Shown: one piece after another, positions 6,640 to 13,180 of the stretch
Numbering within the stretch: the stretch's first letter is position 1
Layout: the number at the start of each line of letters is the position of its first letter
Assembly (NCBI GenBank): GCA_964389205.1
Contig: CAYMDH010000063.1
Span: 1 to 14,567, forward strand
Source: Leptobacterium sp964389205
Lineage (GTDB): Bacteria; Bacteroidota; Bacteroidia; Flavobacteriales; Flavobacteriaceae
DNA: 14,567 nt
Direction: 5' to 3'
Position numbers and translations under genes: made by a program
The notes under the pieces: model-generated
What the model saw: the letters and a program-made list of their open reading frames with translations, nothing else
Database searches by the model: none
Told to the model about the DNA's origin: nothing

Positions 6640-8184
6640 TTATAAAAACACTTTAACCACTTGTTTTTTATTTCCTCTTCTAGCCAAGAAATAAACAGCA
6701 TCTCCTTTTTTGGTAATAACCCCTTTAGAGACCATAACAGGTAAACGAATTTCTTTATTATTGACAACTTCTTTATACTTCATTTCTCCCTGATCATCTA
6801 CATCAATCATGTATACGTTTGGACTTCTGCTGTATCCTTTTTTAAATAAGATACGGTCTTTAGAAATCTTTTGAGGGATAGCTCCTGAGTTTATAAAAAA
6901 GCAGCTATTTTTTTCATTAGACATAGAGGTATAAGAAACATAGGCTTCGTCTCCTTCTGTAGATTCTGCCTTATTAATATTACGTGCCCATTCCAAATCT
7001 CCTTTTTCATTTAATTTTGCACATACAATATCATTGAAGTAGTAGCGATTGGTTTTTCTTCTAGAACCTCCTGATACACTTTTATAGTCACTTCGTACAA
7101 AATATTCTTCAGCATTAAAAATAATAGCACCGTTTGGAGTTCGATGAATATTCCTAAAGGTTAAGTTTTTTAATTCTTTATCGGTCTCTGCTCCATATTT
7201 ATCAATCATAAATTGTTCAGAAAAAGGGTTAAACTTTTGTTTTTCTAGTTGTAATGATTTTTTATTGAGCGCTGTATATAACAATCCTCTATACCTATTA
7301 TCACTTCTATTAGAATAAAAACCAACACATTTTAAGTGATTGTCTTCTAAAAGAAGTTTTAAAGAACTTGCATATTTTCCTTGAGTTTCAAATTGTTGCG
7401 AAATCATTTCTTGATTTTCTAATTTAAACAACTGATACACATATTTTAGAGAAATACTTTTGGTTCTTTTTCCTTTTTCATAGCCTTTACCTAAAAGGTA
7501 TAGCACTTGTTTATTTTGGTCATATTCTATATTTTCAAAAACCAAATGTCTATTCTCAGTTTCTTTTTCTAGAAAATATTCTCCTTTGTTGTTTAATTGC
7601 GTATCGAATAGATGGATTAATTGAACATCTCTTCCTTTCTTTTTACTATCGGTGATGATGGTAAATACATTTTTATGTGTATCAAATAGCAATTGAGAAT
7701 AATATTTATCTTCAAATGGAGGCTCGTTATTCCTTAAAAAATTAATTCGTTTTTCTTTTTCTCGTATAAAATGAAATAGTTGCTTTCGCTTAAATTTTAA
7801 ATTGGTTAAAGGAGTAGTATTAGCCCAGTAAACATAAGCTTTTCTCAATTTATCATAGGTCACTTCTAAAACGGTAATACGATTGTTTTTTACAAAAACT
7901 CCCATTACATCTACATCTTCTATCGTGTAATTATATTCATTTATAAGTTCTAAATCTTTATTATAATGTTCTATATAATAGCCTTTAAGATGCAAAACAA
8001 CTCCGCCATAGTATGAACGAACAATCACCAAACCTCCTTGGTCATCTTCTTCAATAGTTTGAATTTTAGAAAATTTATATTTATCATTTAAGCTTTTACT
8101 CGCAATATGAGTTTTGAGTTCGTCCTGACAAAAAGCAATAATAGAAAAGAAGAAAAAACAGCTAAAAAGATGCAAGTTTCTCAT
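6640..8184 (-). CDS. Exported protein of unknown function, 514 residues
   Basis: I recognise no known family. The N-terminus is a signal peptide: MRNLH, a very Phe-rich core at about 6-18, then FCQDE. Cleavage before Gln20 fits many Bacteroidota exported proteins; Cys19 is preceded by Phe, which makes a lipoprotein less likely but not impossible. The rest is soluble-looking, rich in Lys, Tyr, Asn and Glu, with alternating short hydrophobic stretches (such as GGLVIVRSYYGG near 50-61 and QVLYLLGKGYEKG near 226-238) that suggest a mostly beta fold. I see no membrane segment in the mature part and no catalytic motif. Its C-terminus ends in VVKVFL, without a clear sorting domain. A perfect palindrome lies 27 bases upstream of the start. 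Confidence 0.8.
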   Translation of the reverse strand: MRNLHLFSCFFFFSIIAFCQDELKTHIASKSLNDKYKFSKIQTIEEDDQGGLVIVRSYYGGVVLHLKGYYIEHYNKDLELINEYNYTIEDVDVMGVFVKNNRITVLEVTYDKLRKAYVYWANTTPLTNLKFKRKQLFHFIREKEKRINFLRNNEPPFEDKYYSQLLFDTHKNVFTIITDSKKKGRDVQLIHLFDTQLNNKGEYFLEKETENRHLVFENIEYDQNKQVLYLLGKGYEKGKRTKSISLKYVYQLFKLENQEMISQQFETQGKYASSLKLLLEDNHLKCVGFYSNRSDNRYRGLLYTALNKKSLQLEKQKFNPFSEQFMIDKYGAETDKELKNLTFRNIHRTPNGAIIFNAEEYFVRSDYKSVSGGSRRKTNRYYFNDIVCAKLNEKGDLEWARNINKAESTEGDEAYVSYTSMSNEKNSCFFINSGAIPQKISKDRILFKKGYSRSPNVYMIDVDDQGEMKYKEVVNNKEIRLPVMVSKGVITKKGDAVYFLARRGNKKQVVKVFL

Positions 8185-8211
8185 AGTAGGTTAAGGTTAG
8201 ATTCGTAATAT

Positions 8212-8237
8212 AATAGATAGTTTTGGGGCTATCTATT
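8212..8237. promoter_or_regulatory. Perfect inverted repeat upstream of the exported-protein gene
   Basis: AATAGATAG (8212-8220), an eight-base spacer TTTTGGGG, then CTATCTATT (8229-8237). It lies 27 bases before the start codon of the minus-strand gene. There is no T tract on either strand, so it is not a normal intrinsic terminator. It could be an operator for a dimeric regulator or a stem in the leader RNA. I see no second copy in the window. Confidence 0.45.
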
Positions 8238-8298
8238 ACTTCAAACGAAAAGAAAAGAAAAATATTCTAAAAAAAGAAGTCTATTGTTTTAGTTTATA

Positions 8299-8456
8299 GA
8301 AGTGATTTAAACTTTGTGCATTAGGCGAAAATTAGTAATTTTTTGCTCAATTGAAGGTTTTTTAAGTTGCATAGCAGGGCTACGGAAGGAAAAAAAGACA
8401 AAAATTGGGTGAAAAAGAACAATTTTTTAGCGAATGGAAAAAGTTTAAATCACTTC
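8299..8456. repeat. 158-base element with 17-base perfect inverted ends
   Basis: The left end (8299-8315, starting GAAGTGATTT) is the exact inverse complement of the right end (8440-8456). The interior holds a smaller near-palindrome (GCGAAAATT...AATTTTTTGC, about 8325-8351) and a purine-rich stretch around 8380-8425. It ends five bases before the stop codon of the enoyl-CoA hydratase gene. Both flanks touch an ATA, which could be a three-base target duplication but is weak in AT-rich DNA. It resembles a small non-autonomous element with terminal inverted repeats. A long stem-loop acting as a transcript end for the minus-strand operon is the alternative. Confidence 0.5.
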
Positions 8457-8460
8457 ATAA

Positions 8461-9243
8461 TTATTCTCCAGGAAATTCTGCTTTACGTTTGTTGAGAAAA
8501 GCCGAGGTTCCTTCTTTAAAATCTTCGGTTCCAAAACATTTGCCAAATTGTTCTATTTCAGATTGGAAACCGTTAACCCCATCTTTAAAGCCGTCATTGA
8601 TTGCTTTTATTCCTTTAGAAATAGCCACCGAAGAGTTTCTGCTAATTTTAGAGGCTAATTTTTCACACAATGGTAGCAATTCTTCTTGACTAACTGCATA
8701 ATTAACCAAGCCTCTTTCTAATGCTTTTTGAGCATCTATCATTCCAGCGGTCATAATCATTTCCATCGCCAATCCTTTACCAACCAATTGAGGCAGTCGT
8801 TGTGTTCCTCCATATCCAGGAATAACTCCTAAAGATACTTCTGGTAAGCCCATTTTTGCATTGGTACTCGCTACTCTAAAATGGCAAGCCATCGCAAGCT
8901 CTAAACCACCTCCTAAAGCAAAACCATTAATAGCTGCGATTACAGGAGTTGATAAGTTTTCTACAAAATCAAATAACAATTCTTGTCCTTGAGCCGCTAA
9001 TTTACCTCCTTCAGAAATTGAAAAATTAGCAAATTCTGAAATATCTGCTCCTGCTACAAATGCTTTTTCTCCGCTTCCCGTAATAATAATTGCTTTTATG
9101 TCTTTATTCGCATCTAATTGCATAAATGCTTCGTGCAACTCTGCAATCGTATCTTTGTTTAATGCATTGAGCTTTGAGGGTCTATTAATCGTAATTGTTG
9201 CCGTATTTACAGCTATGTCTATAAGGATATTTTCAAAATTCAT
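8461..9243 (-). CDS. Enoyl-CoA hydratase / crotonase family
   Basis: A 260-residue crotonase. It has both catalytic glutamates of true hydratases: E115 in NGFALGGGLELAMA (106-119) and E135 in GLPEVSLGVIPGYGGTQRL (132-150). The oxyanion-hole elements are AGADI at 64-68 and GGG at 111-113. These residues hydrate a 2-enoyl-CoA to 3-hydroxyacyl-CoA, as in beta-oxidation or crotonyl-CoA metabolism. Chain-length preference cannot be told. The length is standard. It starts five bases after the stop of the histidine kinase gene, so the two are almost certainly one transcript. The pairing is odd in function; the kinase might answer to a membrane or fatty-acid signal, but that is speculation. Confidence 0.92.
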   Translation of the reverse strand: MNFENILIDIAVNTATITINRPSKLNALNKDTIAELHEAFMQLDANKDIKAIIITGSGEKAFVAGADISEFANFSISEGGKLAAQGQELLFDFVENLSTPVIAAINGFALGGGLELAMACHFRVASTNAKMGLPEVSLGVIPGYGGTQRLPQLVGKGLAMEMIMTAGMIDAQKALERGLVNYAVSQEELLPLCEKLASKISRNSSVAISKGIKAINDGFKDGVNGFQSEIEQFGKCFGTEDFKEGTSAFLNKRKAEFPGE

Positions 9244-9248
9244 ATTAC

Positions 9249-10706
9249 TTATTTTTCTTTTGGAAGTGTTACGGTAAAGATAGTTCCTTTTTCAAATATT
9301 GATGTAAATTTAATACTTCCTTGATAGGTTTCAACAATATTTTTTACCATTCCAAGCCCAAGCCCCATTCCGCTACTTTTTGTAGTAAATTTTGGCTCAA
9401 AAACCAACTCTTTGTTTTCTTCTCTCACACCTATTCCATTGTCTGCAACTGATATTTTGATCAGCTCATCTTCTGAAGTAACAGAAACTACAATTTTAGG
9501 CGTTTCAATATTATTTTCGGCAATTGCTTGAATGGCATTTTTTACCAAATTAGTAATTACTCTAATAAGTTGTGTTCTATCTAACTTAGCAATAATTTCT
9601 TTCTTATGAGCTTGAAAATCAATATAACTCTCATTAAAAATATCCAACGCCAGCTTTACTACCTCAACTACATTTAGGTCTTCATTTTGCTGTGCTGGCA
9701 TGTCTGCAAAGTTTGAAAATGCAGAAGCAATACTACTCATGGTATCAATTTGTTGGATAAGTGTTTTGGAATATTCATCTACTTTTTTATCTATGTCAAC
9801 ATCTTGAGGGTCAAATTTTCGTTGAAAGTTTTGTACACTCAAACGCATTGGAGTTAATGGGTTTTTAATTTCATGTGCTACTTGTTTTGCCATCTCTCTC
9901 CAAGCTTGTTCTCGTTCACTACGTGCTAATTTAACAGCACTTTCTTCGAGTTCATCAATCATACTATTATAGGCCTCAACTAGATTTGCAACCTCTTGAC
10001 TAGGGGCATTTAAAGGAATCTTTTGGTTGTGTTTACGCAAACGGGTTTGATCTAATTTTTCTGAAATTGTTTTTAAAGAACGTGTTATATATTTAGAGAT
10101 AAAATATGCCAATACAATGGCTATCAATAACATAAAAAGATAAACAACTGCCAATCTTAATAAAAATTCTCGAAGTTCTAAATTATTAAATGAATCGTCT
10201 TCAAAATAAGGTAAGTTTAAAATTCCAATAGGTTTAAACTTTCTATCATAAATATAAGTGTACAGAGATTGGTAACGTTCTCCTGCTAATAAATCTTTTA
10301 CAACATATCGTTTATCAAGAGAGAGGTCTATATGATTAAGAATTTCTGGATCTAAACATTGTACTTCTACTTCATTTATAAACCCTTCTTTAGAGCTTTT
10401 CATTAAACTCCCTTCTAGGTCATAAATATTAAAGGTTGAATTTTGGACATCTGCTATTTCATAGATTTTATCTTTAAAAATTAAATCTAGATATTTTGTC
10501 TCTCTGGGGTAAGTAGTGTTTTTAATAACATAATTAACACTTGCTACAATTTGTTCTTCTTTTCTTTCTAATCGTTTTTCGTGATAATCTTTTGATTGTT
10601 CTCTATATTGATAGATGGTAACTCCAGCAATTAATACAGATGCAATAACCACTAGAAAGATCATTGTTATAAAGATTCGAGAACGAAGTGATAGTCTTTT
10701 CTTCAC
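9249..10706 (-). CDS. NtrY-like sensor histidine kinase
   Basis: A 485-residue membrane sensor. In order: membrane helix at about 11-33, an extracytoplasmic sensor region at about 34-179, a second helix at about 181-204, a HAMP linker at about 205-258, and a HisKA helix with the phospho-accepting H278 in AHEIKNPLTPMRLS. The ATPase domain follows, with N box NLVKNAIQAI (386-395), G1 DNGIG (422-426), F box FEPKFTTK and G2 GMGLGLGMVKNI (446-457). All key residues are present, so it should autophosphorylate. No response regulator is in the window, so the partner is elsewhere. The start is GTG (10704-10706): the nearby ATG at 10706-10708 is out of frame and an in-frame stop lies seven codons upstream of the GTG. 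The signal sensed is unknown. Confidence 0.92.
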   Translation of the reverse strand: MKKRLSLRSRIFITMIFLVVIASVLIAGVTIYQYREQSKDYHEKRLERKEEQIVASVNYVIKNTTYPRETKYLDLIFKDKIYEIADVQNSTFNIYDLEGSLMKSSKEGFINEVEVQCLDPEILNHIDLSLDKRYVVKDLLAGERYQSLYTYIYDRKFKPIGILNLPYFEDDSFNNLELREFLLRLAVVYLFMLLIAIVLAYFISKYITRSLKTISEKLDQTRLRKHNQKIPLNAPSQEVANLVEAYNSMIDELEESAVKLARSEREQAWREMAKQVAHEIKNPLTPMRLSVQNFQRKFDPQDVDIDKKVDEYSKTLIQQIDTMSSIASAFSNFADMPAQQNEDLNVVEVVKLALDIFNESYIDFQAHKKEIIAKLDRTQLIRVITNLVKNAIQAIAENNIETPKIVVSVTSEDELIKISVADNGIGVREENKELVFEPKFTTKSSGMGLGLGMVKNIVETYQGSIKFTSIFEKGTIFTVTLPKEK

Positions 10707-10767
10707 ATACAGAATTTTACCTCATAAATATAGCAATAATCAAGCCAGTCTCATAGTTATTCTGAGA

Positions 10768-11319
10768 TTACGCTTCTGGATTCTTGTTTCTTATTTTTTT
10801 ATATAATCGTATTCCTAACATTAATAGAATCCCTAATGAAAGTATTCCAACAACGCCAAAAATCCAACTAATACTATCTCTTAAAATCACTAGAAATATT
10901 ACCGAAAAAAGAATAATAGTAGCGCCCTCATTCCAGATTCGCATACGTGTTGATGAATATTTCACCACATCGTTCTGAAGTTGTTTATAAATTTGATGCG
11001 ATTTTAAGTGATATAAAATTAATAAGACAACAAATGTCAATTTAAGGTGCATCCAACTTTGTAATAAAAAAGAAGGCGCTAATATCAATAACCAAATGGC
11101 AAAAAATACTGCTAAAACACCCGACGGCCAAGTAATTATAAACCAAAGCCTTTTGGCCATTAGCTTTAATTGTTTTCCTAAAATCTCTTTGTCTGGAGAA
11201 GGTTTATGAAATGCTTCTATTTGATAAACAAACAAACGTGGTATATAAAATAAGCCTGCAAACCAAGTAATAACAAAAATAAGGTGCAATGCTTTTATAT
11301 AGAAATAGTAGTTACTCAA
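10768..11319 (-). CDS. hemJ: HemJ-like protoporphyrinogen oxidase / CopD-related membrane protein
   Basis: A 183-residue protein with about four to five membrane helices. The N-terminal block ALHLIFVITWFAGLFYIPRL (10-29) with H12 and R28, then RLWFIITWPSG (57-67) and WMHLKL (89-94, H91 and K93), match the HemJ (UPF0093) family. HemJ oxidises protoporphyrinogen IX to protoporphyrin IX in heme synthesis and is thought to use a bound heme. The reading frame has no ATG near the needed N-terminus: position 1 is TTG (11317-11319) with an in-frame TAA three codons upstream, and the next Met is residue 54, too late to keep H12. A TTG start is therefore proposed. It is first in a likely three-gene transcript, 61 bases before the kinase. 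Confidence 0.85.
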   Translation of the reverse strand: MSNYYFYIKALHLIFVITWFAGLFYIPRLFVYQIEAFHKPSPDKEILGKQLKLMAKRLWFIITWPSGVLAVFFAIWLLILAPSFLLQSWMHLKLTFVVLLILYHLKSHQIYKQLQNDVVKYSSTRMRIWNEGATIILFSVIFLVILRDSISWIFGVVGILSLGILLMLGIRLYKKIRNKNPEA

Positions 11320-11358
11320 AACAATTTATTTAAATGACTTTAAAATACAAGTATCTTA

Positions 11359-11366
11359 CAAAAATA
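11359..11366 (-). promoter_or_regulatory. Candidate -7 box for the hemJ-kinase-hydratase operon
   Basis: On the minus strand TATTTTTG fits TAnnTTTG and lies 40 bases upstream of the TTG start. The -33 region has no TTTG. The box lies inside an imperfect inverted repeat, ACAAGTA (11347-11353) and TACTTGT (11370-11376), which could be an operator or chance. Confidence 0.4.
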
Positions 11367-11389
11367 GGGTACTTGTTTGTTTTTAAATA

Positions 11390-11650
11390 ATGTTTCTTTT
11401 CATTCTTTTTTCATTATGTTCATTTCTTTTGCTAGCTCCAAAAGAAACGAACCAAAGAAAAAGACTCTTTTTCTTTCTCTTAGGTATTTTTAGCCTCTTT
11501 TATATAGAGTCTAAAGCCGTATTTATTTCTCTAAATTATCTCCAAGGCTTCGATAATTTTTAACGAAAAAAAATACTATACTCACAGATAAAGAAGCCCT
11601 TCTAAGAGGCTTCTTATTTCTCGACCTATTTTAGGTTTTGTTAGAAAGTT
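11390..11650 (+). repeat. Dispersed repeat family B, copy 2
   Basis: This aligns with 5160-5462 in the same orientation, shorter at the left. It includes a strong A-rich/T-rich hairpin: AAAGAAAAAG (11454-11463), three bases, CTTTTTCTTT (11467-11476). A second hairpin is AAGAAGCC (11591-11598) with GGCTTCTT (11608-11615), absent from copy 1. A 57-codon open frame (11390-11563) lies inside but is not supported as a gene. Confidence 0.7.
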
Positions 11651-11734
11651 AATCTTTTTCAGTTGTGGATAATAGTTTATATGTAGAGTATTTCCGATGT
11701 TTCTCTATCGGTATTATAATTTTGTTTCAAAAAC

Positions 11735-11848
11735 CGTCAGTTCGAGTTTTTCCTATTGGAAAAATATCGAGAACAAAGTTTTTAGTTTAAAATTCTAATT
11801 CTCGATACAATTTTCAAAGCTTCACTATGAAAATCACTCGAATTGACG
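11735..11848. repeat. Pair of REP-like palindromic repeats in inverted orientation
   Basis: Copy one starts with CGTCAGTTCGAGT (11735-11747), followed by a TTTTTCC/GGAAAAA hairpin (11747-11764) and ATATCGAGAAC. Copy two is the inverse: TCTCGATAC, a hairpin ATTTTCA/TGAAAAT (11810-11834), and ACTCGAATTGACG (11836-11848). The 13-base outer arms differ by one base. Each copy is therefore a conserved head, a variable hairpin and a CGAGAA-type tail, paired head-out. Elements with this head are familiar in flavobacterial spacers; their maker, possibly a RAYT-like transposase, is not in the window. Nearby CCGAT/ATCGG (11694-11711) is a separate small hairpin. Confidence 0.6.
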
Positions 11849-11939
11849 AATTTTTATAAATGTATTAGACTTCAACTTACATTACAACTAGCTCTTAGAG
11901 AATCTTCGGTTTGTTTTATAAGTGTATATTAATGAAAAT

Positions 11940-11960
11940 GGGGAATTTACCCCTTTTTTT
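11940..11960 (+). terminator. Terminator-like hairpin with T tract
   Basis: GGGG (11940-11943) pairs with CCCC (11950-11953), followed by seven T. The stem is short, and no gene on this strand lies directly upstream, so it is either a remnant of a lost gene or shields the accessory genes from read-through. Confidence 0.4.
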
Positions 11961-11986
11961 GTTTGCTGTTAAATCTTAATTTTCTA

Positions 11987-12002
11987 TCGATTAAGTAATC
12001 GA
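11987..12002. promoter_or_regulatory. Inverted repeat before the first accessory gene
   Basis: TCGATT, AAGT, AATCGA. With one extra base allowed, the arms extend to CTATCGATT and AATCGAATAG. It is 43 bases before the ATG at 12046 and could be an operator. No good TAnnTTTG box is seen close by. Confidence 0.35.
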
Positions 12003-12045
12003 ATAGAATATACTGTCATTACGAGTTGGCACATATTTAAGAAAA

Positions 12046-12567
12046 ATGACAAATTTCAATGAAACCGATATTGAACCTTTAGATTTTATAATCTCTCAAC
12101 TATTATTCAAACAAGTTGTTACATGTGATGATTTAATTAAAGAGGGATTGATAGTAAAAGATAATGATAAAGGATTTGAACTGGATTTATTATATAGTCC
12201 AATAAAAGAATTTGTTCGGTATTTACACATTTTGGACGAATACAGAGCTTGTGAATGCTCATTCAAGGAAGATGGTGAATTTGCACGCGCAAACCAAAAA
12301 ACTTTACATTTTCAAAAACAAGGAGGGTTTAAAAAAATATTCTCTGATATTTCAACGGAATCTGAATTAGAAAAGCAGAAAGCTAATCTGGAACTTCAGA
12401 ACGAAAATCTGGAATATCAAAAGTCATTGCAAAAAAAGGAAGAACAAATTCAGAATTTGACAAGAGATAATTTGAGACTTGAGAATTGGGACGTCCGTTT
12501 CAGATGGTATGTAGCAGTAGTAACTTTTATTATCGGTTTTATAATCAAGCATTTCATCGACAATTAA
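12046..12567 (+). CDS. Coiled-coil protein with C-terminal membrane helix, unknown function
   Basis: A 173-residue protein without a recognised family. Residues 1-70 are compact and mixed; ISQLLFKQVVTCDDLIKEGLI looks like a winged-helix-type turn but is not proof. A Cys pair lies at 69 and 71. Residues 104-147 form a highly charged Glu/Lys/Gln/Leu coiled coil, and 153-169 is a single hydrophobic helix ending in a short tail (KHFIDN). This is the layout of a tail-anchored protein with its head in the cytosol. It is the first of three accessory-type genes on this strand, 199 bases from the next, with a structured spacer between them. Codon use is AT-rich like the neighbours. Confidence 0.7.
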   Translation: MTNFNETDIEPLDFIISQLLFKQVVTCDDLIKEGLIVKDNDKGFELDLLYSPIKEFVRYLHILDEYRACECSFKEDGEFARANQKTLHFQKQGGFKKIFSDISTESELEKQKANLELQNENLEYQKSLQKKEEQIQNLTRDNLRLENWDVRFRWYVAVVTFIIGFIIKHFIDN

Positions 12568-12599
12568 AACATGGATTAAATCTTAAATGAAAATTTAAA

Positions 12600-12742
12600 A
12601 ACGTGTGCTAATAATATATAACTGCAATTACAGCGGATTCGACTACGTCCGAGTTCACTCGGAATTGCTGAAGTCAGTACCAAACCGAAAATTAACGCAT
12701 ATTAACCCTTAACTGACGATTACACAAGACTATTGTGCGTCA
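12600..12742. other. Structured spacer between accessory genes
   Basis: The spacer is richer in G and C than its flanks and can fold. GCAATT (12624-12629) pairs with AATTGC (12663-12668). Inside this are CCGAGT, TC, ACTCGG (12649-12662), or alternatively CGGA (12634-12637) with TCCG (12648-12651). A second stem has TGACG (12714-12718) with CGTCA (12738-12742) and CACAA with TTGTG within, ending 24 bases before the next ATG. The left edge AACGTGTGCTAA resembles GAGTTGGCACA at 12023-12033 and GAACGTGGCATA at 14199-14210, the edges of the gene block. I recall similar sequences between small hypothetical genes in flavobacterial genomes. It does not have the RYYYAAC/GTTRRRY cores of integron attC sites. 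Confidence 0.5.
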
Positions 12743-12766
12743 TAAGGAAAAATAAATTGATAAAAT

Positions 12767-13132
12767 ATGGGAAATTTAGAAATACTAGCGATAATAATTT
12801 CATTAGTTGCTGTTGGAATTGCATTTTGGCAAGGGTTTTTAGCTAAGTCTCAATTAGAACAAGCAAAAACTACTAAGACGGAAACAGAGAAACTATTAGC
12901 TGAAATTAAAAGTAAAGTTCAAAGAGTAGAAACGATTTCAGATGAAACAAGGAAAGATGTTAAAGAACAGATATCTAAACTGATAGACAAACAAGATGAG
13001 AACTTTAAAGTTTTATTGAATGCTCCGAAAGAGAATAATCAAAATGAAATGCTAATGACAATGCTACCTATGATGATGGAAAATCCTGAAATGATGAAAA
13101 CTTTAATTGAATTAGGAAACGCTGAGAAATAA
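12767..13132 (+). CDS. Small membrane-anchored coiled-coil protein with Met-rich tail
   Basis: A 121-residue protein of unknown function. Residues 5-24 form a single membrane helix with few charges. The helix is followed by a long Lys/Glu/Thr coiled coil at about 28-85 that should lie in the cytosol. The C-terminus is unusually rich in Met (NEMLMTMLPMMMENPEMMKT, 93-112), perhaps an amphipathic protein-binding helix. I see no enzyme motif. It is 48 bases upstream of the Abi_C gene in the same direction and likely shares its transcript, so it may anchor or regulate that protein. That partnership is inference from spacing only. Confidence 0.65.
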   Translation: MGNLEILAIIISLVAVGIAFWQGFLAKSQLEQAKTTKTETEKLLAEIKSKVQRVETISDETRKDVKEQISKLIDKQDENFKVLLNAPKENNQNEMLMTMLPMMMENPEMMKTLIELGNAEK

Positions 13133-13180
13133 AAATTATGCCACATAAAAATGGAATAATTCAGCAAACTAAATGAATAA

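Noticed and set aside
8405..8689. 94-codon open frame opposite the enoyl-CoA hydratase gene
   Set aside because: It mostly lies antisense to a well-supported crotonase gene and shows no domain.
11390..11563. 57-codon open frame in repeat B copy 2, parallel to a 69-codon frame at 5182-5391 in copy 1
   Set aside because: Over 41 aligned codons the copies are about 80% identical at the DNA level with no indels, but only three of 24 differences are silent. There is no sign of selection on a protein, so the open frame is an accident of the repeat.
12600..12742. Classical integron attC site
   Set aside because: The RYYYAAC and GTTRRRY core boxes are not found in the required order and no integrase gene is present, so only a cassette-like layout is suggested.
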